Of a stretch of DNA of 64,000 bases, positions 54,613-64,000 are shown one piece after another. How positions within the stretch are numbered: position 1 is the first letter of the stretch; every line of letters begins with the position of its first letter. The notes under the pieces were generated by a model. That model saw only the letters and a program-made list of their open reading frames with translations, was not told where the DNA came from and made no database searches. A program made the position numbers and the translations under genes. Source of the stretch: Portunus trituberculatus (Eukaryota > Arthropoda > Malacostraca > Decapoda > Portunidae); contig NC_059269.1 of NCBI RefSeq assembly GCF_017591435.1, positions 1,421,069-1,485,068 on the forward strand. The letters run 5' to 3'.

Positions 54613-56411
54613 AGTAGCGCGTCCCGGCGCTAACTGCTAGTGGTGAGGGCATGCGTGATAAGCGGTGTCCCTGTTTGAGCTGGCGTTGTGTGCTGACAGT
54701 CACCTGGGCTGGCGCAGCCTGTGCCAAGCCAAGGAGTGCACAGGGTCGGTAGATGCGGTAGGCCACCAGGCCGGCCGCGATGACCCCAATAGGCAACAGG
54801 ATCCAGAGCCAGTCCTTCCAGTTGTGCCAGTCGAGTGCCGTAGGAGGGGACTGTTTCGCCAGCGGCTGCATATGTGCAATATATTTTGGGACAGACCAGG
54901 GCTCAAGACCAAAACTGTCGGGAATGCTGATATTAGTGGTATTCACAATAACAGAATGTTCCCAGGATGAGAAGGCAATGGGAGTAGTAAGGGATAAGGT
55001 TGAATAACCATAGGAGCTTCAGCAATATAATGAGAGGAAGCAGGGAGAGAAAATGTATCACTATGTATAGAACAACCCTGACTCACTTTCAGAAGGCCAG
55101 TACCATTAGTTTTTACAATTCACAGTAATATCTAGTGGTTTGCTTGTGGCATAATTCCACCCAGATGGCTGATCAACAAAAATAGGCTTGAAAGACTTCA
55201 CAATCAGCGTGTTACATATATCAGAGACAGAAGGCTTGTGCAGAAAAATAGCAACCTCACAACAATCAGTGTTAGTGGAATATATAGGTTGGTTGGGAGG
55301 ACATATCAATATATCATCAGACATCCTACAATCATCAAAATCATCAGTCAAAAAAATTGATTTCTTGCCTTGTTAATCACTAAATATTTCCTTGAAGGTT
55401 GATGCATTAAAAAAAGCATCTGATTTAGAAATAGGAAAGGGAAGGGGAGGTCATCCTGAAGACATCAAAGGTGTCAGCTGGAATTCCTCGCAAAGGAACG
55501 AGTAAGTAGAAGCTCAAGTCATGTAATGCAGTCTTATGGATTACACGAATAGCAGCTCTGTGTAATCCTAAATATTCTGGTTTAGGAGGAAACAATAACT
55601 CATGTTTAACTGATATCTCATCTAAAAGTTGTAGTAAAATGCATTTGTCACAATATTAGGAGAAATATGGGTTTCCATCATACTTTGTAATCCTATCTTA
55701 AAATTAATATGATCAGCTGCAATGGATGTCAAGGCTAGCTGGACATGCAGTAAAATTTCCAGTGAAAGAATGGATTTTTCATTATTTTCTATATGTTTTT
55801 CCATCTTAGTCATAAGGGTCTTAGTAACACGGGTAGCAGTTTCTAGTTTTTCCAATGTTTGATGAACATTTGTTAGTTCATTGAGAGTGACATTGATAAC
55901 ATGGGAATGAACATTGAGGAGTTTTCTTTCCTCTTCTGTGAAGGAGTCTAACGATTGTAATCTTTTATGAATAATATCAACTTGATCTTGTGTAGCAGTC
56001 CCAAATAATGTGTTTGCAAAAGATCCTATAAAATTTATTGCCCCTTTTTTTCCTTCTAGGTTGAGGAATGTCATTGGCCACAATATGCATTAGGAAATCC
56101 TGCATTGAAGCATGCAAATTTTTAAATCTTTCTTGAAAAGCCAGGATATGCTGAGAAATCAAAGAGGTAAACAAGATAAAATCATCTCCCTCAATTTCAT
56201 CTAAATTATATATTATATTCTGAGTGATATTGTTGGCTTTTTTAATTGGCTCATAGATATCCTCCAATTTCAACAAAAAAGGCACCACATAAGCTTGTCC
56301 AGTTACAAGTAGTTGATGGTCTTGGGAGAAACTCATCCCTTGTTGAGGAGGTGAGCTTTGGGGTACATCCCAGGCTTGAACGTATCCCATGCATAGCCCC
56401 ACAGTCTGCAA
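54611..56411 (-). pseudogene. env: Envelope-like gene (baculovirus F/errantivirus Env type), frameshifted
   Basis: Envelope glycoprotein remnant in at least four frame segments: 56411-55977, 56083-55622, 55351-55106 and 54946-54611. The first ends at a basic furin-type cleavage site (PRRKKR). The next begins with a glycine/hydrophobic fusion-peptide-like stretch (AINFIGSFANTLFG) followed by long helical segments. The last contains a membrane anchor (WLWILLPIGVIAAGLVAYRI) and a short cytoplasmic tail. This order (furin site, fusion peptide, coiled coil, anchor) matches F-type Env proteins of insect errantiviruses and baculovirus F. The first frame break falls in an A8/G4 run right at the cleavage site. 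No in-frame ATG precedes the 5' end; a splice acceptor may supply the start. Confidence 0.8.
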
Positions 56412-56422
56412 AGGAACATTTC
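56412..56422 (-). promoter_or_regulatory. Possible splice acceptor for env mRNA
   Basis: On the element strand TGTTCCTTTGCAG ends near 56411, just where the env frame opens and downstream of a stop in that frame. Errantivirus env is known to be made from a spliced RNA. The tract is short, so this is a suggestion. Confidence 0.4.
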
Positions 56423-56759
56423 ATTTTATTTTATTTATTTTCTTTTACCATATTCTAAGGGCTTATGCATTACAAACGGAAGATTCGGCACACTTGTCCT
56501 CGACCGTAAACTGTATGGGACTGACGTGGTAGCTTCACCTTGATATTCTTCTTGCAAATTCTCAGTTACATTATGAATTTCCTCATCAACACCATGACTC
56601 GCTTCTGATAGTGAATTGTCATCCGATTCTGAATCTACACAGTGCTCTACATCCCTGAGAACACTGGAAAAGGATCTAGTGTCTGCAATGTCAACTTGGT
56701 TTCCCTTGTTTCACCTGGCTCGTGTACCGGATATGCTCGTCTGACATTCGGGTTCATCT

Positions 56760-58745
56760 GAGGGTAGCATTGTCTTCATGGATAATTCTTATTCTGTCAG
56801 TGTGTAATGTTGTCATCTTACCATTTCTAATGTTTCTTAATTTGACCACTACATCACTCACCTTTTCTGTCACTCTATAAGGACCTGTATATGCGGGTTG
56901 CAACTTTGCGGGGGTTCCTGCAGTGGGTACTCGGCGGACATATACTCTATCTCCAACTTGAATAGTCTTTATCCTTGCCTTCTTACATTGAGCCTTTTCA
57001 TTTATTCCTTAGCTTCTTCTAAATATTGCTGACACCTAGCATATACCCTATTTGCTTTTGTTGCCATCTCCTGCTTAAAATCATCAACATTATACCAAAC
57101 TTGTTCCTCTTTCATCATTTCAAATGGGATGGTTGGATCTCTGAGATACATGAGGTAAAAGGACTTTCTTTTATACTTGTGTGGTAAGCACTATTATATG
57201 CAAATGTAGCTATTGGGAGCATTGTATCCCAGATATTCATATTATCTTGCACCAAAGTGCGCAGTATGTTAATCAAGGTTGCATTTGATCTTTCAACTAT
57301 CCCATTTGCTTGAGGATGGTAAGCTGTAGTTTTGCTATGTCGGAAATGCAGTAACTCAGTTAATCCCTGTAATATAGAATTGACAAATTCCCTACCTTGG
57401 TCTGTCACTAACATCTCAGGTATACCATGTTTACAAATCACTTCATCAAAAAATATTCTAGCAACTTCTGCGGCCGACTTGGTTTTCAGTGGTTTTGTAA
57501 TCAAATATCTAGTAAGCACATCTATCACAACAAGACAATACATATATCCATTATCCGATCTACCCATGGGACCAACAATATCCATATGTATGCGCTGGAA
57601 AGGTCTCTCAACATCCGGGTATCTTCTCAGTGGTGCTGGGGCGTCCCCCGACCTCTTAAGCCTACGACAGATGAGACAAGACCTGCAATATCTTTCAATG
57701 TCCTCCTTCATTTTTGGCCAATATGCAAATTTCTGACACCTACTTAAGGTAACGGATGGCCCACCATGCCCCGCGGTTGGCAAAGAGTGGCCGAGGTGTA
57801 CAGCAGTGTGCACAAACTGTTCGGGTACTAATATCTGACGCGTCATTTCTCCATATGTGTTGTGACTTACTCTGTAAAGCATATTATTGTCTAGAGACAA
57901 TTCTGATATCTTTAACTTCTTATACCTCTTATCAATATTGTGCTTACTTAATTTTCCTTTTATTTCTTGCTCAGTTAAATTCTCTCTCATTAACTTCTTC
58001 AATAAGCCATAAAATTCATGGTTATCTTGTGACCTTATTAATTCCTTCAGATTCCAATCCACCATATTTTCTTCTGTGTTTTCTGTTATTGCTAACAAAT
58101 GTTCATTTCCTTCATTTATTTCCACTTCCCTCAACCTGGATAAATGATCTGCTACCTTGTTAGCTTTTCCAGGAATATATTCCACCTTAATATCAAACTC
58201 TGCAACAGCTAATTGCCACCGAACTATCCTGCTATTTGCATTTGAGGTGGTCAACAACCATACTAATGGTCTGTGATCTGTGAGAATATAAATAGGGTAA
58301 CCCAGGCACAAATCTCTGTTTACCTTAAGCCCATATACAATTGCCAGAGCCTCTCTTTCAATAGTACTATAATTAAGTTCAGCCTTGTTCAGTTTCCTGC
58401 TAAAAAATGATAAGGGTCTTAGGTTATTCATGCTATCCCTTTGTTGTATTAATCCCCCGATGGCAAAGCTCGAAGCATCCGTCGTTAAAAAGAATGGCTT
58501 TGAGAAGTCTGGAAATTTCAAAACAACATTTTGTGTTAATTCTTGCTTCAAGGTCTTAAAAGCCCTATCAGCTTCTTCATTCCACATTATGTGGTTATTG
58601 TTCTTCTTTCCATTCACCATTCCTGCTGTTAGTTTAGTTAAGGGAGCAGCTATCTCAGCATAGTTTCTCACAAACTTCCTATAGTAGTTAGCCATTCCAA
58701 TGAAGGACTGTAATTCTTTCACTGTTGTGGGGCTGGCATGTTCTT
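56760..58745 (-). pseudogene. pol: Gypsy pol, RNase H and integrase part
   Basis: Main frame 58722-57115 (535 codons). RNase H: LTTDASSFAIGGLIQQ, SRKLNKAELNYSTIEREALA, ILTDHRPLVWLL. Integrase zinc finger: HLGHSLPTAGH and CRSCLICRRL (HHCC). Integrase core: HMDIVGPMGRS (first Asp), VTDQGREFVN (second Asp) and NGIVERSNATL (Glu), giving the D,D-35-E triad. A frame break in a T run at about 57145 moves the C-terminus to another frame, where a GPY/F-type module (YTGPYRV, about 56880) is readable and ends near 56770. RNase H removes the RNA template; integrase joins the cDNA to the chromosome. Confidence 0.9.
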
Positions 58746-60240
58746 AATAACTTCAATTTTGCTAGGCTGTGTTTTCAACCCTTCGGCTGATATAATATGT
58801 CCTAGATAATTTACACTATCCTTAAAGAAATTACATTTTTTCAGGTTTACTTTCAACTGAGCATCTTGCAAGCGTAGAAGAACCCTCTCCAAATTCTTTA
58901 CATGATTTTCTAGATCTGTTCCTTGAACTATGATATCATCAATATAAACAAAAGTATCAGATCCTGTCAATCCAGCCAATACCTGATTAATAATTCTACA
59001 GAATGCCGCAGGAGAATCCTTTAAACCCATAGGTAGCACATTATGTTCATATAATCCATTAGGTGTTACAAATGCAGTCCAGGGCTTGCTTTCTTCATTT
59101 AACTGTATTTGATGGTAACCTTGTTTCAAGTCAAGGCATGAAAACATCTTTCCTTTTCCTAAGTTATGCAAAATGTTATTCACATTAGGTAAGGGGTAAG
59201 AATCATTCAGCACATGCTGATTTAAATTCCTGAAATCTACACACAATCTAATTTTTCCATCCTTTTTCACTATGGGAACAACTGGGGAGATAAATGCTGA
59301 TCTGGATGGTCTAATAATACCCTGGCTCTCCATTACTTTAATTTGTTCAGCTACCTTATCATAAAAACAAGCTGGGATGGGATAAGGTTTCTTGGACGTA
59401 GGTCTGGACTGTAACTGAATGGTGTGATAGAAAAAGGGTGATATACTTGGAATGTCGTCATCACTAGCAAAGACAGAGGAGTATTTAACAACTAATTCTT
59501 TCAATATTTGATTTTTCCTTGTTCCCTCAGGATACATGTGATTAATGATTTCTGAAAAGGCCTTCATTTTATCTGTTTCATTTTCTTCTGTCACACCATT
59601 CACTGTATATTCATCACTCCCGCTTGGCAGAACCTCACTCTGACATGACTGTAAGTAGCCTAATGTTTTCCCTGGCTCTAACGGCACATGTTCACTCGAG
59701 AAATTTATATACCTCACCACAAACCTAGATTTCTTCTTCTCCATGTCATTTTCTAATTTCACTAAACCTGGACATAAAAACTGAGACCCTATAACTCCTT
59801 TAACTGGCTCGAATATAGCGATATCACTATCCACTAACTTTGTTTCTAAGGTCACATAACTCACTCGTACTCCTTGTAATATTGATGTCTGAGCTACTGA
59901 GCATTTATAACTGGGATTATCCTTTGATTCATTTGTTACTGCTTCCTTTTCACTTCTCTCAGTTATCATGATGGCATGCATCATGGGTATTTCTACAATA
60001 ACAATTCTCCTTCCTTCAATATATAATTTCAGAGGTTTGGTATTTAGATTCACATTATATCTTTTCATAAAGTCAAAACCTATTATTATCTGTGATGGCA
60101 AGGCTCTATCTTCACTGATCACAAAATCATGTGTGTATATCTTACCTCCAATTGTCAAAGTTAGCTTAGTCTTTCCTGAAGTCAACATTTCATCTCCACT
60201 CGCATTGCGAATTACCTTATTTGTTGGAGTAATGTGTTTC
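58719..60240 (-). pseudogene. pol: Gypsy pol, protease C-terminus and reverse transcriptase
   Basis: Open for 489 codons from 60188. The first part is the end of the retropepsin-type protease (IIIGFDFMKRYNV, the conserved I-G-x-D-F/L motif near residue 35). A linker follows, then RT: RLCVDFRNLNQHV (about residue 320), FSCLDLKQGYHQIQL (first catalytic Asp), PMGLKDSPAAFCR and FVYIDDIIV (catalytic YIDD), then LGHIISAEG. Ends by a 1-nt shift in a C4 run (about 58730) before RNase H. Length and motif order are typical of Ty3/Gypsy pol. Confidence 0.92.
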
Positions 60241-60252
60241 TTTTAAGTTTGT

Positions 60253-60820
60253 CTACAACGTCACGCGATACAAGAGATACCCCTGCCCCGTGTCCATCAA
60301 GGCTAATACACTCTCATTTTCAATCTGAACTTCAATAGAAACATTTCCCGTGTCACTATTCACCGCTGTGATTACCACCGATTCATGTGGTTGCGTTGGT
60401 GGTAAATTGGCGTTTTTTTGTGTTTGATATGTGGTGTACCTACGTGAGTTGTTCATGCAGTCCTTACTCGCATGCCCCTGTACCCCGCAGGTGAAACAAG
60501 TTACCGTGGGCCTCGCCCTTGGTGGTATTGGTGGTAATTTCACTGTGCACTGACTCGCGAAATGTCCCCACTTGTGACATCTAAAGCATTCTATGGTTCT
60601 ACAATTTTGAATGGTGTGGTTATTTCGCCCACACCTCTGACAATGTATATTTCTGACATTCTGAGGGCGATACATCGTGTGATCTGTAGTAACAGCATTC
60701 ACTGTCACTGCGTTTACTGGGACAACCCTATTTTCTTTGCGTACTGCAGCGTCGTGTAGCTGAAGGCTGGGGTGTGACGCTACATATTTGAGAGCTTTTT
60801 GTATACTAATAAAGGCTTTT
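60253..60820 (-). pseudogene. gag-pro: Gypsy nucleocapsid and start of protease
   Basis: Three CCHC zinc knuckles in a row (CQRCGRNNHTIQNC, CFRCHKWGHFASQC, CFTCGVQGHASKDC), each C-x2-C-x4-H-x4-C, the RNA-binding signature of nucleocapsid. About 60 residues later comes the protease active site ALMDTGQG at about 60285. The frame is lost at a G-rich run just after the catalytic Asp and again at an A run near 60243. The upstream edge joins gag by a frame change at an A5 run near 60815. Three knuckles are more than the one or two usual in Gypsy elements. Confidence 0.88.
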
Positions 60821-61490
60821 TCATATCTGCATCAGCAAGGATATAAGAAAAATCCTTAGGCAAGGCATTCACAATGATGGAGACAAATATATCATTATAT
60901 ACTTCCTTACCTGTGGGTTTCATGCTTTCTAATTTTGCCACAATCCCTTCTACTCTGATATAGAGCTCTGTTATGGTTTCTCTGGGCTGTCGAGTTACTG
61001 ATGACAATTCACTGATCAGGCTTGGAAGCGATCTATCCTCTGGATAAATATCAAGGAATGCTTTTCTCACATCATCCCAATCATTTTTATGTTGCGTTGC
61101 ACAGTGTGTCATATGAGTATATGCACTGTCTAATGCATATTGCTTGGCCAACTCTATCCTCCCTTCGTCTGTCCAGTTTGTCATTGTTCTATTTTCTAAA
61201 TCCTTTATCCATGCGTGAGCGCTGGCGATACATTTTACATTTGGTACCGACGGGCTTCTTTCTTCACCTCCACAAAAATATGGTAACCCAATTACCTTGG
61301 AAAAATTATCCCTTGCATTGTCAGTGATCGCTTCCGCAATTTCCCAGTACTGATGCAAGCCGGGTTAGGGGGAAAACGGAGATGTAGGGGGTGACTGCGC
61401 CATTCTAGAGGTTGTGACGGCTGGCTGCTGATTCGCTTTACCGTTAAGCGATACCGAGCGCTGACGTAATTTATGAACTATATGTTTCAT
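60780..61490 (-). pseudogene. gag: Gypsy gag, capsid region
   Basis: Frame from an ATG at 61490 has 41 codons, a TAA (61367-61365), then continues open in the same frame for 190 codons (61364-60780). Alpha-helical capsid-like sequence: AWIKDLENRTMTNWTDEGRI, FLDIYPEDRSLPSLISELSS and RQPRETITELYIRVEGIVAK. The last is the conserved 'xxGESIxEYxxRF'-like region of retrotransposon Gag. A GC-poor leader lies between it and the primer site. No ATG follows the TAA, so the upstream ATG is the likely original start. Confidence 0.82.
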
Positions 61491-61630
61491 CTACAATTAA
61501 GCAACATTAAAATATTCTCAATATTTACTCGTTAACATCCGCTACATCCGTGACATCCAATGCACTTGATCGAAATTTTAATTGTCTTCACTCTCAACTA
61601 TACGCCTGCAACGATTGCAATTGCAATAAT

Positions 61631-61648
61631 ATCCCACCGCTGCCACCA
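61631..61648 (-). promoter_or_regulatory. Primer-binding site complementary to tRNA-Leu
   Basis: Same 18 bases as at 49869-49886 (plus strand ATCCCACCGCTGCCACCA). Here 8 bases (61649-61656) separate it from the part of the LTR shared by both copies. Confidence 0.85.
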
Positions 61649-61656
61649 GTTTCGGA

Positions 61657-62828
61657 AGTTCGTTGCAAGTTGCAATCGTGTTATTCTAAGTGAAGACTTA
61701 TTCTTACTGCAGGTAATATATTATACGGTATTGTATTTTCTAATTTTAATTCATCTAAGATTAATTACACCACTTTTCAAGATTGCTCATAATGTCACAC
61801 AAATTCAATCAATGCCCTTAGAAATGTTAAGCTCATCTCCATAAATCCTTATCTCCGTAAATCCTTCATCAATGTTAATCACATACAATAAAACCACAAA
61901 CATTAGGTGCCAATTTCACAGCTGATGCATCTCAATATCAACTCAATGCTTGACTTCTATAAATGCCCATATAATGTATACACCACAATATATCATATGT
62001 AATTATCTCCTCAATATTATATATCTTAATGCATCAACTGTGGAATTGCACTACACATACATAAAATCTTAATATAACATCCTAATAAATACACATCCTA
62101 TATTTGTTTCCTCCTTTCACTTAAATGACATAAACATTGTCTTAGACTGCATTAACAACTATAGAGCTTTACTCACTAATACAAGAAAGAGTCTGTCCAT
62201 GACTCAAATGTTTCTTCTCCTCCTCTCGGCCACTGCCTTCTGCTTTCTCCTCTCGTTTCTGCCAAGATTCTAGATATCTTCTTGCTGGTTTCTGCTTATT
62301 TTAAATACTCAAGGTTTCGTACCTTTTCTCCACGCCCATTTTACCATCTACCATTCAGAGATCAGACATGTGGAGGTCCACGTGTGACAATGTAAGGACG
62401 AGAACACATACGAAGGTAATGTAGAAACAACCTTAAACGTAGTATACACAACATTGCCTTACTGGTGTTTCATAGGCTCAACTTTTCCCTAGTCTCATAG
62501 CACGTTCACCATTGGTCTAAACATGAAATACTGCTTGTTCATTGGCCATTTAAAACCACCAATCCTGTTTAACTACACGTGGGAAACACGTGTTGACTAT
62601 ACTACTCTCCAACGTCGTAACCAGAGTATTTTGTTTTGAGTGTTTGTTTGGGTCTGCGTACCATCTGATGCCTGGCTTCCTCTCTCTTGTTTATGTTTGG
62701 CCTCTCTCACTCTCGTGTTCACAGCAGGGTCCCTTTACAATTCTCCCGTAGACGTAATTATTTACATCCTTGTGCCACTGCTGCATCACGCTATGTCCCA
62801 CCAGGCTGTGGCATGCCAGGTTATGACA
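61657..62828 (-). repeat. 5' LTR of Gypsy element (1172 bp)
   Basis: Plus-strand limits AGTTCGTTGCAAG and GGTTATGACA. It may extend to 61649 if the primer site abuts the LTR, but these 8 bases are absent from the left copy. Confidence 0.9.
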
Positions 62829-62950
62829 AAATAATAATATTATAATTATTATTCCTGTTCTTAATGTAATAATAATTATAATTATTATTATATTATTATT
62901 ATTATTATTATTATTATATTATTATTATAATAATTAATATTATAATTAAT

Positions 62951-63014
<64 letters not shown>

Positions 63015-63140
63015 ATAATAATTATAATAATAATAATAATAATAATCATAATAGTAATAATAATTATTATTATAATTATTATAATAATAAAAAGCAAAAG
63101 ATAATAATAATAATAATAGAATAATAATAATAATAAGTTG
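62829..63140. repeat. (AAT)n/(ATT)n array, right flank of Gypsy element
   Basis: Irregular AAT/ATT repeats with several self-complementary blocks, matching the kind of array at the left flank. Confidence 0.93.
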
Positions 63141-63632
63141 GAGGAGGATAATGGAAATAATAATTATAATAGGTTTAAGGAGTTGAGTTTGTAATAATAA
63201 TAATGTAGAGATTCAGACAAGTTGGAGGAGGAGGTATGAAACATAGGTTTAACTTTGTTTGATTAGTATGAGCCAACTGTAGATTCTGTAGGCCAACATA
63301 AAGTTATTAAGTTTATTGTTTTATTTATTGTCTAGCCGAGCGGTTTCACTGGTAGTTTTAGTGTTTCTTATCAACCCAGGTGTACAAGGAAAAACTCAGT
63401 TTATAAAAGTTAGTATATTATGTACAAGATTACAAGTGCTGTCCACACGCCACGCACAAGAACATACGGAAACGTGTTTTAAACTCGGGAAATTGTTTGT
63501 AATGTCACTGAATTCACAGAGTCACTAAGTTCCCGCAGCACACAGTTCAGACACACACACACACACTTGACACACCCTGCACTTCCCAGTCGCCGGTTAA
63601 CTTCCTTCTGCCGTCGTCGCCGGTGCTGACAC
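63141..63632. other. Unassigned sequence, no gene seen
   Basis: No exon or element recognised. A duplicated AAGTTGGAGGAGGA word occurs at 63137 and 63219, and there is a short (AC)n near 63550. A 70-codon plus-strand frame (63316-63528) has a hydrophobic start but no family resemblance. Confidence 0.45.
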
Positions 63633-64000
63633 CAGGGTTGGAGTAATTGTAATTGTAATTTAATTGAAAAGTAATTAATTACATTAAAGTATGTAATTGT
63701 AATTGTAATTGTAATTGGATGTAGAACATAATGAAGTAATTGTAATTATAATTAATTACATCATAAAGTAATTGTAATTTAATTGTAATTGTGAAAAATG
63801 TCAGTCATACTAAAATTCTGATAATCCTTGTGTTTTACTGCTATGGTGGCAAATATGTGAATACTGTATATGATGGAGTATGGCAAGTTGGCAACCCTTA
63901 CTGGACAACCCACCTATTATACGAGAATCAGACGCGTCCACTTCTCCTACAACACTTCAGAAAATTGCATCCTTGATCAACTCCATCAAGAAATCAACAG
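63633..64000 (+). mobile_element. Possible hAT-type transposon end with (GTAATT)n subterminal repeats
   Basis: CAGGGTTGGAGTAATTGTAA resembles hAT termini (CAGGGTTGG...). It is followed by many GTAATT hexamers (to about 63795) typical of subterminal repeats. A plus frame from ATG 63880 (MASWQPLLDNPP...) is open to the window end, too short to identify. The other terminus is outside the window. Confidence 0.4.

Larger units (their letters stand above)
53407..62828 (-). mobile_element. Ty3/Gypsy element with envelope-like gene (errantivirus/retrovirus type)
   Basis: 9.4-kb element on the minus strand: 5' LTR 62828-61657, tRNA-Leu primer site 61648-61631, gag, protease-RT-RNase H-integrase, env-like gene, polypurine tract next to 54600, 3' LTR 54599-53407. 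LTRs are about 98% identical by eye. All ORFs are interrupted by 1-nt frame changes, each at or beside a homopolymer. No clean target duplication is seen: left flank TATATT, right flank AAATAA, both within AAT/ATT arrays. It has the gene order gag-pol-env of an invertebrate endogenous retrovirus. Confidence 0.92.

Noticed and set aside
63640..63795. Telomeric repeat
   Set aside because: The unit is GTAATT-like, not the arthropod TTAGG, and it starts after a hAT-like terminus.
63880..64000. Start of a hAT transposase (MASWQPLLDNPP...)
   Set aside because: Only 40 codons before the window ends, with no diagnostic motif.

Overview
The window looks like nuclear DNA of a decapod crustacean, most likely a crab. 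The reasons are very dense simple repeats ((TG)n, (GA)n, (TA)n, AAT/ATT and ACT arrays), many 5'-truncated CR1/L2-like LINE copies, Tigger/pogo DNA transposons, tRNA-derived SINEs and Ty3/Gypsy LTR elements. The taxon is an inference from this repeat landscape; no marker gene proves it. Almost everything is mobile DNA. The only piece I would assign to a host gene is one WD40-repeat exon at 17901-18012 on the minus strand.

Layout. 1-10.3 kb and 19-40.5 kb are packed with minus-strand LINE copies of at least four families, named here A (1-3170, 3386-3879, 18978-21990, 22000-24324, 31296-32492, 33460-35057), B (6644-8280, 8293-10305, 24401-25260, 25325-26734, 26752-30776), C (36004-38500) and D (39001-40510). 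They carry ORF1 remnants, an apurinic-type endonuclease and a reverse transcriptase, all broken by frameshifts. Most copies are joined head to tail through a (TG)n tract. The copy at 26752-30776 looks nearly full length. Two 500-base N gaps (30796-31295, 38501-39000) fall inside LINE sequence. The stretches 32550-33459 and 35067-35914 look like damaged or merged-register assembly of LINE sequence.

10.3-17.8 kb is a cluster of Tigger/pogo-type DNA transposons with TA target duplications and CAG-type ends: a 1.8-kb element with an internally deleted transposase (10308-12129), a 522-bp (TA)n array between two Tigger ends, inverted copies at 13130-14114 and 15564-16180, a transposase fragment with the full DDD triad (14120-14771), a 2-kb element (14774-16800) and an 873-bp non-autonomous element (16942-17814). 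The WD40 exon lies just beyond this cluster.

40.5-53.4 kb holds minisatellites, tRNA-derived SINEs and an 8.6-kb LTR element (42561-51167) with almost identical 1.28-kb LTRs and a tRNA-Leu primer-binding site but no recognisable gag or pol: a large non-autonomous element. 53407-62828 is a Ty3/Gypsy element of errantivirus/retrovirus type, minus strand, with gag (three zinc knuckles), protease, reverse transcriptase, RNase H, integrase and an envelope-like gene of the baculovirus-F type. It has the same tRNA-Leu primer site, and 1-nt frame breaks at homopolymers interrupt every gene. Both LTR elements sit inside AAT/ATT microsatellites, and in both the primer site is enclosed by a U5-leader inverted repeat whose sequence differs while its pairing is kept. 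The simplest reading is that relatives of the Gypsy element supply proteins in trans to the non-autonomous one. The window ends in AT-rich repeats and a possible hAT terminus (63633 onward).
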